Below, piece by piece: positions 46,965 to 59,150 of a stretch of 64,000 nt of DNA (the first letter of the stretch is position 1; each line of letters begins with the position of its first letter). The stretch spans positions 30,854,776 to 30,918,775 of the forward strand of contig NC_087069.1 of the NCBI RefSeq assembly GCF_963678635.1, in the 5' to 3' direction. This stretch comes from Symsagittifera roscoffensis (Eukaryota > Xenacoelomorpha > Acoela > Convolutidae). The position numbers were made by a program, and so were the translations under genes. The notes below the pieces were generated by a model. It was not told the origin of the DNA, searched no databases, and saw only the letters and a program-made list of their open reading frames with translations.

Positions 46965-49900
46965 ATGCCAGCACTCAACAGGAATGAGAAATTGAAATTC
47001 GAGGATTGTGGTAAAGAGTACAGAAGAGATAATGCTTCTCGACATCACAAGAGTTGTGTGCGGTGAGTTATTTCTTGTCCGGGATGTAATTATTGTACTT
47101 AAAACCAGCAAGAAATGAATTTCCATACAAGCAAGAAGCACGTAAAGTCAACCGCAAAGTCAAAAAAGTGTGTATCGTGTGAGAAAGAATTTGCAAGCGA
47201 TTATTCACTTCAACAGCATCGCAAGAAGGATCACGGAATGAAAGCGAGAACAACGAGTGATTCCGTTGCTGATTTGAATAACATCTTGGAAAACGAGGCG
47301 GATAGTGATCAGCTACGAGATGAGTTGAACGCCTGTCAAAACTTCTTGACAGATACTGAGATGGAAAATGGACGCCACAAAGTATTCAGTTTTCAACTTT
47401 TAAAACTAGTTCCGAATCTAGTTAATGAAAAACTGGATCAAGTCTTTGAAAAACTTGATTGTGCAGCAAAAATCAACATTGCCTTGGGATTTCTTTTACG
47501 TAATATAGAAACAAGTGGATATCGTTATTTCTACGCTCATGAAAATAACACACTCTTTGATAAATATATACTACTTTTTACTAAAGCAGACTTGACAACT
47601 ATACAGAACAAGGTCAATAAGCAAGATATCATTGAAATTTGTACACAAGAGAGACAAAATACGAAATGGCGATTCAAGCTGATCGCTAATGTGACCATTT
47701 TTGCAGCCTTACTGAATAACGTACCTATGGGATGTCCAGATTCTGTGATTTCCGAACATCTTCTGATGAATAACCATGTTAATTGTTTGGTTTCGGATCG
47801 AAACACAAAACAACCATACAATGACAATTTGTATTTGTTTCGAGCGCTTGCAGTTCATTTACATGGAACCACTAGTTTTGAAACATCCACTTCCAAGATC
47901 TTTAATGATTTTTTGGAAAAATTGGGTTGTGATCGGAAACAATTTCGTGGAGTTTTGATGGATAATCTACTAATAGTTGAAGATGTATTAGAGAAAAACA
48001 TCTTTATCTACGATATCGATATTGAAGAAGGAGACTTCGTGGGAAAATTAGCTCGGAGAAGTATCGGTAAATACGAGAACACAGTGAAGCTTCTACGATA
48101 CAACGACCACATTATTTACGTCAATAACATCGACAATTTCTTCAAATGCTTCCGATGCCCAACTTGCGATACATTTTTCCACAAAGCAGACAACTTCAAC
48201 CGCCATCTTCTCTTTTGCAAGGACCGAATCAAAAAAATTTAATCCAAAAATGTTATACTCTACGAGAGACGTTATTTGAAAAACTGGATGGATTCAATAT
48301 TGAGTACACAATAGAACAAACATTATTCAAAATGTCGCCAATTTCGACTTTGAATCAAATTTGCATGCCATCCGAAGAACTAAAACCAACCGAAACAATA
48401 ACTTGGATCAGGAAGCATGAACCCATACCAGTGTCAATTTCATCCAATTTTCTTGACAAACCCATATTTTTGTGTGACAAAGATCCACAATCCTTCATTG
48501 TTGACTTTGTGGCAAACTTGGAGTTGATAGCGGAAAAAAATAAAATTGTAAATTGAAAATAACATCAAAAAGCGACTACACACAATTTTCAGCGTACTTA
48601 ATGAGCGAGTTAGTTTCAATAAGAGTGAAGCAAGAGAATACGAAGATGAATATATCGAGAATGAGGAAGAAACAGACGCATCCACTCACTTTCTTAGGAT
48701 TCAAAAAAATCAATTGATTGATTTGATGCAACTTCTAGAGAGATACACCAATACTCTGCCAGTATTTAGATTCAACAGTGGTCGGTATGATATAAACCTC
48801 GTTAAATCATACCTCATTCCCTACCTTATCAACGAAAAAGAAATTGAACCTTCAGTTATCAAGAAAGCAAACGACTTTGTTTCCTTCAAAGTTGGAGATG
48901 TTCAGCTACTGGACATTATGAAATTTTTGGGTGGAGCTACGACCTTAGACTCTTTTCTAAAAGCTTACAAAGCCAGTGAGATGAAATGATACTTTCCATA
49001 TGAGTGATTTGATACTCCGGACAAGCTTGATGAACAACAACTACCCTCGTATGATGACTTCTACAGCAAACTGAAAAATAATAACCCTCTCGATAAAGAG
49101 TTTGATGATTATCAAGAACTTCTTAACACTGGGATAACTGAAGAGCAAGCCTTGAAATAACTCGGTCTCAAAACCAAACCACCTACCGGAATGGAAAACT
49201 ACAACTATCCTAAACCTATCTGGGAACAGGAAAAGATTAAAACATTTCGCGATTTTCTACGGTGGTATAACAACAAGGATGTTGTTCCTATCCTTGATGC
49301 TATGCAGAAAATGATTGAATTTTATCATGACAAAGGGATAGATTTGTTAAAGCTCGGCAACACACTACCGAATCTAGCCAATATCTGTCTACACAAATCA
49401 ACCGACTATAATTTTTACCTATTCTTTTCGAGTGATAGTGACTTGCTTGAAAAAATACGGGAAGATATGACCAGTGGTCCCTCAATTGTTTTCACAAAGA
49501 AAAGTAGTAGCAAATGAAACCTTTATTCGAAAATCAAAAAATTTGTGTAAATCAATCTTTGAGATTGATGCTAGTCAACTCTATCCATATTCTATGTGTC
49601 AGGATATGCCCACAGGTTTGTATACGAGATGGGACTACGATGAAGAAACACAAAAATTGAAGGCAAGGCAAAATCGAGTTCGAACATTTGAAAATATGGT
49701 AATTTCATGCTTTCAAGCATCCAGACCTGAATGTAAAATTAAAAGTTACTACACTACAGGAAAACAGAAAAAAATTGATTGCTTTAGTGTTGATGGTTAT
49801 TGCAACCATTGTAAGACTGTCTTTGAAGCAATGGGTTGTTATTTCCATTTTTGTCCTTGTCAAGAGGCTAGACCGAGCTTAACTGATGATGATATCGAAC

Positions 49901-51285
49901 GCGGAACCAAAAAAAGAGAAATGGATGATCTTCGAAAAGAATACACTGGAGAAAAAGGATACTCTATAGAAGAAATGTGGGAGTGTAGCTGGTGGGATCA
50001 ATGTAAAAACAATGTAGACGTGAAAAATCACGTTAGAACTCACTTTCCCTTCAAAAGACCTCTTTCTGCCAATTTAATGCAAAACATTAGAAACGAAAAA
50101 ATGCTCGGCTATGTGCAATGCGATCTGAGTGTTCCAGATGAGCTTAAAGCAAAATTTTCCAATTTCCCACCTATTTTCAAAAATATTGATGTTTCCAGAA
50201 ACGATATTGGTGGATATATGAAGACATATGCGGAAGAAAACGAATTGTTAAAACAACCGCAAAGAATGTTGATATCGAGCTTCAAATTGACCAACGGAAC
50301 ACTGATCACACCACTTTTTAATTTTTACTTGGATCTAGGACTACATTGTGCAAAAAATTATCGTTTTGTACAATACACACCGCATAAAGTATTCAACAGT
50401 TTTGTTCAGTCTGTTGTTGATGCTAGGCGAGCCGGCGATGAAAATCCATTATCTGGCGTAGTAGCCGAAACAATGAAACTTTTAGGAAACAGTTCCTACG
50501 GCTATCAAATAATGGACAGATCAAAACATACAATGACAAAATATCTTGGAGACGAAAAAACCCACAAAGCTATCAATAACCAATTCTTCAAGAGACTTAA
50601 TATCGTAGCTAAAGATTTGTATAAAGTGGAACTTGTTAAATCTACTATAGAGCATCGTGAACCAATTATAGTAGAATTCTTTATACTACAGTATGCCAAG
50701 TTGAGAATGTTGGAGCTGTATTATAACTTTTTCGATGAATTTTGTCATGTCAACAACTCGAAATGGATACAGATTCCCTCTATTTGGCTTTGGCAGAAGA
50801 AGATTTAGATGATTGTATCCTTCCCAGTAAGCGAGTAGAATGGATTGAAAGACGAAGCAAGGACTGTCGAGACGACTTCAGAGCAGATGCAAAAAAAAAC
50901 AATTTTTTTTCTCCGTTTTTGCTGTTGTAAACATAAGAAATATGACAAGAGAGAACCAGGATTGTTCAAGGAGAAGTTCAGATGCACATAAATGTTATGC
51001 CTGTGTAGTAAAACCTTTTGCTGTTACGATAGTAAAAGTCAAAAGTGTAAGTTTAGCAGTAAAGGTCTGAACAAACGTGCATTAGAAGACTCTGGAGATG
51101 GACCAATGGCAAAGTATCGTCAAGTACTGGATGAGGCAGTGAATTTGAAGTCAACGAATAGAGGATTTAAAACGATTAACCATGCAGTCGCAACTTATGA
51201 ACAAACTAAAAAAGGATTGAGCTTTTTTTATCCTAAACGGGAAGTTGAATGTGATGGAATACATACTAAACCTCTAAATTTGTAA
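46965..51285 (+). pseudogene. PolB: Protein-primed family B DNA polymerase (PolB), many lesions
   Basis: Replicates the element by protein priming. The N-terminal part carries Cys/His fingers, one at CVSCEKEF...H...H (47169-47237) and one at CFRCPTCDTFFHKADNFNRH (48145-48210). The exonuclease region shows an exo I Asp-Phe-Glu (48346-48354, in a shifted frame) and exo II FNSGRYD (48771-48791). A Cys-rich stretch (CNHCKTVF, GCYFHFCPC) follows polymerase motif A DASQLYP (49567-49587). Motif B is KLLGNSSYG (50476-50502) and motif C is MDTDS (50763-50777). Lesions: TGA 47064, TAA 47100, shifts near 48240 and 48335, TGA-type end near 48556 with a shift, TGA 48987, TGA 49005, TAA 49158, shifts near 49500, 50750 and 50900, TAA 50989. 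All catalytic motifs remain readable, so the gene decayed after full activity. Start chosen at the ATG after CTTTTTTTCAG. Confidence 0.95.
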
Positions 51286-51476
51286 GAGATTATGTAGTAA
51301 AATTGTATACGATGCTGTGAAATAATACATTTTCTCTATAATTAACCTTTTTTTGAAAAAAAATATTTTTAAACGCTACGTTTGGGTTGACAGTATGTTG
51401 CTTTTTGATTAGGAAAACATTTACAATCTGGAAAATTGGCTAAATCGAGCTCCAAAAAACTCGGGTGCCAAAATTA
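51286..51476. other. Right end of element after the polymerase stop
   Basis: 190 bp of unique AT-rich DNA between the PolB stop and the return of satellite at about 51477 (TCTGTCACCAGATG). Polintons should end in long inverted repeats; no match was found to the left border region. The T-rich stretch CTTTTTTTGAAAAAAAATATTTTT near 51350 is a weak hairpin. The terminal repeat may be deleted on the left or on both sides. Confidence 0.55.
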
Positions 51477-52199
51477 TCTGTCACCAGATGTAGGGTAAGT
51501 TAGAAATCTCATTGAGTTAAGCCAGAAGTCTCAGAGAATTCCTGTCACAGGATCTGAGTCAAGATAAAAATCTCTTCAAGTTAAGCTAAAAACCTCTGAA
51601 AATCCTTGTCACCATATGTAAATCGAGTTAAAAATCGCGTTGAGTTAATTAGAAGTCTCCGAGAATTCCTGTCACGAGATCTAAGTTATGTTGGAAATCT
51701 AGAGAAATTGAGCTAAAATCTCTAAAAGTTCCTGTTCCCTGATATAAATCTTAATAGTGAAAGCTAGAAATCTCGGGAAAAACCTATCAAGAGATCTAAG
51801 TCAAGTTAGAAGTCTCCATGAAGTAGGCTAGCAATCTGTGAAAGTTCTTGTCACGAGATCTACGTCATATTAGAAATCTTGATAAGTTAAGCGAGAAATC
51901 TCGAGAGAAATTCCTGTCACGAGATTTAACTCAAGTTAGAAACCTCATTGATTCAAGCTAGAAATCTCTGAGAAATTCCGTCAGAAAACCTAAGTCAAGT
52001 GAGAAGTCTCGATGAGTTAGGCTAACAATCTCTTAAAGTTCCTGTCATGAAATCTATGATAAGTTATGTTGGAAATCTAGAGAAATTAAGCTAAAAATCT
52101 CTAAAAGTTCCTGTTCCCTGATATGAATCTTAATAGTGGAAGATAGAAATCTCGGGAAAAACCTATCAAGAGATCTAAATCATGTTAAAAGTCTCCATG

Positions 52200-53930
52200 A
52201 AGTAGGCTAGCAATCTCTGAAAATTCTTGTCACGAGATCTAAGATAATTTAGAAATCTCGATAAGATAAGCTAGAAATCTCTGTGAATTCCTGTCACAAA
52301 TCTGAGTCAAGTTAGAAATCTCTTCAAGTTAATCCAAAAACCTCTGAGAATCCTGGTCACCAGATGTAAGTCAACTTAGAAATCTCATTGAATTAAATTA
52401 GAAGTCTCTGAGAATTCCTGTTACGAGATCTAAGTTATAATGGAAAGCTCGAGAAATTAAGCTTAAAATCTACAAAATTTTCCCGATATAAGTTTTGATA
52501 TTGTTATCTAGATCTCTCGAGAAAAAATCCTGTCACGAGATCTAACTCAAGTTAAAAACCTCATTGAGTTAAGCTAGAAACCTCTGAGAGTTTCTGTCAC
52601 AAGTCTAAGTCAGTGTGGAAGTCTCGATGAGTTAGGCTAACGATCTCTTAAAATTTCTGTCATGAGATCTGTGATAAGTTATGTTGGAAATCAAAAGAAG
52701 TTAAGCTAAAAATCTCTAAAAGTTCCTGTTCCCTAATATAAATCTTGATAGTGAAAGCCAGAAATCTCGAGAAAAACCTATCAAGAGATCTAAATCAAGT
52801 TAGAAGACTCCCTGAAGTAGGCTAGCAATCTCTGAAATACTTGTCACGAGATCCAAGTCAAGTTAGAAATCTCGGTAAGCTAAGCTAGAAGACTCTGGAA
52901 ATTCCTGTCACAAATCTGAGTCAAGTTACAAATCTCTTCAAGTTAATCCAAAAACCTCTGAGAATCCTGGTCACCAGATGTAAGTCAACTTAGAAATCTC
53001 ATTGAATTAAATTAGAAGTCTCTGAGAATTCCTGTTACGAGATCTAAGTTATAATGGAAAGCTCGAGAAATAAAGCTTAAAATCTACAAAATTTTCCCGA
53101 TTTAAGTCTTGATTTTGTTATCTAGATCTCTCGAGAAAAAATCCTGTCACGAGATCTAACTCAAGTTAAAAACCTCATTGAGTTAAGCTAGAAACCTCTG
53201 AGAATTTCTGTCACAAGTCTAAGTCAGCGTGGAAGTCTCGATGAGTTAGGCTAACAATCTCTTAAATTTTCTGTCATGAGATCTGTGATAAGTTATGTTG
53301 GAAATCAAAAAAATTAAGCTAAAAATCTCTGAAAGTTCCTGTTCCCTAATATAAATCTTGATAGTGAAAGCCAGAAATCTCGAGAAAAACCTATCAAGAG
53401 ATCTAAATCAAGTTAGAAGACTCCCTGAAGTAGGCTAGCAATCTCTGAAATTCTTGTCACGAGATCCAAGTCAAGTTAGAAATCTCGGTAAGCTAAGCTA
53501 GAAGACTCTGGAAATTCCTGTCACAAATCTGAGTCAAGTTAGAAATCTCTTCAAGTTAATCCAAAAACCTCTGAGAATCCTGGTCACCAGATGTAAGTCA
53601 ACTTAGAAATCTCATTGAATTAAATTAGAAGTCTCTGAGAATTCCTGTTACGAGATCTAAGTTATAATGGAAAGCTCGAGAAATAAAGCTTAAAATCTAC
53701 AAAATTTTCCCGATATAAGTCTTGATTTTGTTATATAGATCTCTCGAGAAAAAATCCTGTCACGAGATCTAACTCAAGTTAAAAACCTCATTGAGTTAAG
53801 CTAGAAACCTCTGAGAATTTCTGTCACAAGTCTAAGTCAGCGTGGAAGTCTCGATGAGTTAGGCTAACAATCTTTTAAATTTCCTGTCATGAGATCTATG
53901 TCATGTTAGAAAGCTTAATAAGTTATGTTA
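52200..53930. repeat. 613-bp higher-order repeat, about three copies
   Basis: CTGTCACAAATCTGAGTCAA starts at 52291, 52905 and 53518, spacings of 614 and 613 bp, with nearly identical sequence between. Copies two and three are the most alike. Confidence 0.85.
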
Positions 53931-54859
53931 GAAATCTCGTGGAAAATCCTGTCACGAGATCGAATACAATTTAAAAATCTCGGTAAGCACTCTGATAATT
54001 TCTGTCATCAGATGTAAGTCACGTAAAAGATCTCATTGAGTTAAGCTAGAAATCTCTGGAAATTCATGTCACGAGATCTAAGTCAAGTTAGGAATCTCGA
54101 TAAGTTAAGCTAGAAGATTCTGAGAATTATTGCCACGAGATCTAAGTTATGTTGGATAGCTCGAGAAATTAAGCTAAAAATCTCTAAATCTCGGGAAAAA
54201 CCTATCATCAGATCTAATTCAAGTGGAAATCTCGATAAGTTAGGCTAGAAGATTCTGAGAATTCCTGTCACAAGATCTAAGTTATATTGAAATGCTCGAG
54301 AAATTAATCTTAAAATCTATGAAATTACTGTTTCCTGATATAAGTCTTGGAATTGTAAGCTAGATGTCTCGGGAAAAAACCCTGTCACGAGATCTAACTC
54401 AAGTTAGAAACCTCATTGAGTTAAGCTAGAAGACTTTGATAATTTCTGTCACCAGAAATAATTCAAGTTAGAAATATCATTGATTTAAGCTAGAAGATTC
54501 TGAGAATTATTGCCACGAGATCTAAGTTTTGTTGGCTAGCTGGAGAAGTTAAGCTAAAAATCTCTAAAGCTCGGGAAAAACCTATCATCAGATCTAATTC
54601 AAGTAGAAATCTCGATAAGTTAGGCTAGAAAATTCTGAGAATTCATGCAACAAGATCTAAGTTATCTTGAAAAGCTCGAGAAATTAACTTTAAATTCAAT
54701 GAAAGTTACTGTTCCCTGTATAGTTGGTCTTGGAATTGTAAGCTAGATGTCTCGGGAAAAAAATCCTGTCACGAGATCTAACTCAAGTTAGAAACCACAT
54801 TGAGTTAAGATAGAAGACTCTGATAATTTCTGTCACCAGATATAATTCAAGTTAGAAAT

Positions 54860-57800
54860 CTCATTGAGTTAAGCTAAAAACCTCTGAGAATTTCTGTCAC
54901 AAGTCTAAGTCAGCGTAGAAGTCTCGATGAGTTAGGCTAACAATCTTTTAAAATTCCTGTCATGAGATCTAGGTCATGTTAGAAAGCTTAATAAGTTAAT
55001 CTAGAAATCTCGGGGAAAATCCTGCCACGAGATTGAAGTCAATTTAAAAATCTCGGTAAACACTCTGATAATTTCAGTCATCAGATGTAAGTCACGTAAG
55101 AGATCTCATTGAGTTAAGCTAGAAATCTCTGAAAATTCCTGTCACGAGATCTAAGTCAAGTTAGAAATCTCGATAAGTTAAGCTAGAAGATTCTGAGAAT
55201 TATTGCCACGAGACCTAAGTTATGTTGGATAGCTCGGGAAATTAAGCTAAAAATCTCTAAATCTAGGGAAAACCTATCATCAGATCTAATTCAAAGTAGA
55301 AGTCTCGATAAGTTAGGCTAGAAGATTCTGAGAATTCCTGTCACAAGATCTAAGTTGTCTTGAAAAGCTCGAGAAATTAATCTTAAAATCTATGAAAATT
55401 ACTATTCCCTGATATAAGTCTTGAAATTGTAAGCTAGATGTCTTGGGGAAAAATCCTGTCACGAGATCTAACTCAAGTTAGAAACCTCATTGAGTTAAGC
55501 TAGAAGACTCTGTTAATTTCTGTCACCAGAAATAATTCAAGTTAGAAATATCATTGAGTTAAGCTAGAAGTCTCTGAGAATTTCTGTCACGAGGTCTAAG
55601 TTTTGTTGGGAAGATCGAGAAATTAAGCTAAAACTCTCTGAAAGTTCCTGTTCCCTGATATAAGTCTTGATAGTGTTTGCTGAAATTCTCGGGAAAGAAT
55701 ACTGTCACGAGATCTAACTCGGGTTAGAAAACTCATTGATTTAAGCATGAAATCGTTGAACATTCCGCTCACGAGATCTAAGTCAAAGTAGAAATCTCGA
55801 TAAGTTAAGCTAGAAGACTCTGAAAAATTCTGCCAACAGATATAAGTCAAGTTAGAAATCTCATTGAGTTAAACTAAAAACCTCTGAGAATCCTTGTCAC
55901 CAGATGTAAGTCATGTTAGAAATCTCATTCAATTAAACTAGAATTCTCTGAGAATTCCTGTTACGAGATCTAAGTTATAATGAAAAGCTCGAGAAATTAA
56001 GCTAAAACTCTCTGAAAGTTCCTGTTCCCTGATATAAGTCTTGATAGTGTATGCTGAAATTCTCGGGAAAGAATCCTGTCACGAGATCAAACTGGGGTTA
56101 TAAAACTCATTGATTTGAAGTATAAATCTTTGAAAGTTCCGCTCACGAGATCTAAGTCAAGTTAGAAATCTCGATAAGTTTCGCTAGAAGACTCTGAAAA
56201 TTTCTGTCAAAAGCTATATGTCAAGTTAGAAATCTCATTGAGTTAAACTAAAAACCTCTGAGAATGCTTGTCACCAGATGTAAGTCAAGTTACAAATCTC
56301 ATTGAATTAAACTAGAATTCTCTGAGAATTCCTGTTACGAGATCTAAGTTATAATGGAAAGCTCGAGAAATTAAGCTAAAAAACTACGAAAGTTTCCCGT
56401 TATAAGTCTTGATATTGTAAGCTAGATCTCTCGGGTAAAATCCTGTCACGAGATCTAATTCAAGTTAGAAATATCATTGAGTTAAGCTAGAAATCTCTGA
56501 GAATTTCTGTCACAAGATCTGAGTCAAGTTAGAAATCTCACTGAGTTAAGCTAGAAGTCTCTGAGAATTTCTGTCACGAGGTCTAAGTTTTGTTGGGAAG
56601 ATCGAGAAATTAAACTAGAACTCTCTGAAAGTTCCTGTTCCCTGATATAAGTCTTGATAGTGTATGTTGAAATTCTCGGGAAAGAATACTGTCACGAGAT
56701 CTAACTCGGGGTAGAAAACTCATTGATTTAAGCTAGAAATCTTTGAAAATTCCGCTCACGAGATCTAAGTCAAGTTGGAAATCTCGATAAGTTAAGCTAG
56801 AAAACTCTGAAAAATTCTGTCACCAGATGTAAGTCAAGTTAGAAATCTCATTGAATTAAACTAGAATTCTCTGAGAATTCCCGTTACGAGATCTAAGTTA
56901 TAAAGGAAAGCTCGAGAAATTAAGCTAAAAAACTACGAAAGTTTCGCGTTATAAGTCTTGATATTGTAAGCTGGATCTCTCGGATAAAATCCTGTCACCA
57001 GATATAATTCAAGTTAGAAATCTCATTGAGTTAAGCTAAAAACCTCTGAGAATTTCTGTCACAAGTCTAAGTCAGCGTAGAAGTCTCGATGAGTTAGGCT
57101 AACAATCTTTTAAAATTCCTGTCATGAGATCTAGGTCATTTTAGAAAGCTTAATAAGTTAATCTAGAAATCTCGGGGAAAATCCTGCCACGAGATCGAAG
57201 TCAATTTAAAAATCTCGGTAAGCACTCTGATAATTTCAGTCATCAGATGTAAGTCACGTAAGAGATCTCATTGAGTTAAGCTAGAAATCTCTGAAAATTC
57301 CTGTCACGAGATCTAAGTCAAGTTAGAAATCTCGATAAGTTAGGCTAGAAGATTCTGAGAATTATTGCCACGAGATCTAACTTATGTTGGATAGCTCGGG
57401 AAATTAAGCTAAAAATCTCTAAATCTAGGGAAAACCTATCATCAGATCTAATTCAAAGTAGAAATCTCGATAAGTTAGGCTAGAAGATTGTGAGAATTCC
57501 TGTCACAAGATCTAAGTTATCTTGAAAAGCTCGAGAAATTAATCTTAAAATCTATAAAAATTACTATTCCCTGATATAAGTCTTGAAATTGTAAGCTAGA
57601 TGTCTTGGGGAAAAAACCCTGTCACGAGATCTAACTCAAGTTAGAAACCTCATTGAGATAAGCTAGAAGACTCTGATAATTTCTGTCACCAGAAATAATT
57701 CAAGTTAGAAATATCATTGAGTTAAGCTAGAAGTCTCTGAGAATTTCTGTCACGAGGTCTAAGTTTTGTTGGGAAGATCGAGAAATTAAGCTAAAACTCT

Positions 57801-59150
57801 CTGAAAGTTCCTGTTCCCTGATATAAGTCTTGACAATGTTTGCTGAAATTCTCGGGAAAGAATACTGTCACGAGATCTAACTCGGGTTAGAAAACTCATT
57901 GATTTAAGCAAGAAATCGTTGAACATTCCGCTGACGAGATCTAAGTCAAAGTAGAAATCTCGGTAAGTTAAGCTAGAAGACTCTGAAAAATTCTGTCAAC
58001 AGATATAAGTCAAGTTAGAAATCTCATTGAGTTAAACTAAAAACCTCTGAGAATCCTTGTCACCAGATGTAAGTCATGTTAGAAATCTCATTCAATTAAA
58101 CTAGAATTCTCTGAGAATTCCTGTTACGAGATCTAAGTTATAATGAAAAGCTCGAGAAATTAAGCTAAAACTCTCTGAAAGTTCCTGTTCACTGGTATAA
58201 GTCTTGATAGTGTATGCTGAAATTCTCGGGAAAGAATCCTGTCACGAGATCAAACTGGGGTTATAAAACTCATTGATTTGAGCTATAAATCTTTGAAAGT
58301 TCCGCTCACGATATCTAAGTCAAGTTAGAAATCTCGATAAGTTAAGCTAGAAGACTCTGAAAATTTCTGTCAAAAGCTATATGTCAAGTTAGAAATCTCA
58401 TTGAGTTAAACTAAAAACCTCTGAGAATTCCTGTTACCAGATCTAAGTTATAATGGAAAGCTCGAGAAATTCAGCTAAAAAACTACGAAATTTTCCCGTT
58501 ATAAGTCTTGATATTGTAAGCTAGATCTCTCGGGTAAAATCCTGTCACGAGATCTAATTCAAATTAGAAATATCATTGAGTTAAGCTAGAAATCTCTGAG
58601 AATTTCTGTCACAAGATCTGAGTCAAGTTAGAAATCTCACTGAGTTAAGCTAGAAGTCTCTGAGAATTTCTGTCACGAGGTCTAAGTTTTGTTGGGAAGA
58701 TCGTGAAATTAAACTAGAACTCTCTGAAAGATCCTGTTCCCTGATATAAGTCTTGATAGTGTATGCTGAAATTCTCGGGAAAAAATACTGTCACGAGATC
58801 TATCTCGGGGTAGAAAACTCATTGATTTAAGCTAGAAATCTTTGAAAATTCCGCTCACGAGATCTAAGTCAAGTTGGAAATCTCGATAAGTTAAGCTAGA
58901 AAACTCTGAAAAATTCTGTCACCAGATGTAAGTCAAGTTAGAAATCTCATTGAATTCAACTAGAATTCTCTGAGAATTCCTGTTACGAGATCTAAGTTAT
59001 AAAGGAAAGCTCGAGAAATTAAGCTAAAAATCTACGAAAGTTTCGCGTTATAAGTCTTGATATTTTAAGCTGGCTCTCTCGGGTAAAATCCTGTCACGAA
59101 ATCTAATTCAAGTCAGAAATATCATTGAGTTAAGCTAGAAATCTCTGAGA
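54860..59150. repeat. 2163-bp tandem duplication
   Basis: AAGTCTAAGTCAGCGTAGAA lies at 54901 and 57064, and GAGGTCTAAG at 55591 and 57754, in each case 2163 bp apart. The intervening satellite variants come in the same order with few differences, apart from one deletion in the second copy near 58430. Confidence 0.8.

Larger units (their letters stand above)
35904..51476. mobile_element. Decayed Polinton/Maverick DNA transposon
   Basis: The segment carries the diagnostic Polinton set: protein-primed family B DNA polymerase, retroviral-type integrase, packaging ATPase, adenovirus-type cysteine protease, and major and minor capsid proteins, in about 15.5 kb (the family is usually 15-20 kb). Satellite sequence lies directly on both sides. 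No terminal inverted repeat was found: the left end reaches satellite about 10 bp after the protease stop, and the right end has 190 bp of unique DNA after the polymerase stop. Almost all genes are interrupted. The borders are given to within about 10 bp, since the left junction AACTAGATCTCAT resembles satellite for a few bases. Confidence 0.95.

Noticed and set aside
47067-47111. A 46-bp intron in the polymerase N-terminus (GTGAGT to AACCAG)
   Set aside because: Splicing it out would put the downstream frame out of phase, while the unspliced frame reads a Cys/His finger across two stop codons; nonsense mutation fits better.
37939-51285. Alternative genetic code with TGA read as an amino acid
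   Set aside because: TAA and TAG stops also interrupt the same genes and many indels are present, so decay explains the TGA codons.
35904-51476. Free-living DNA virus or adenovirus genome
   Set aside because: The presence of an integrase with the polymerase, nematode-type introns, embedding in satellite and heavy decay identify an integrated Polinton.
55623-55850. 75-codon minus-strand frame
   Set aside because: It consists entirely of satellite units; it is open by chance.
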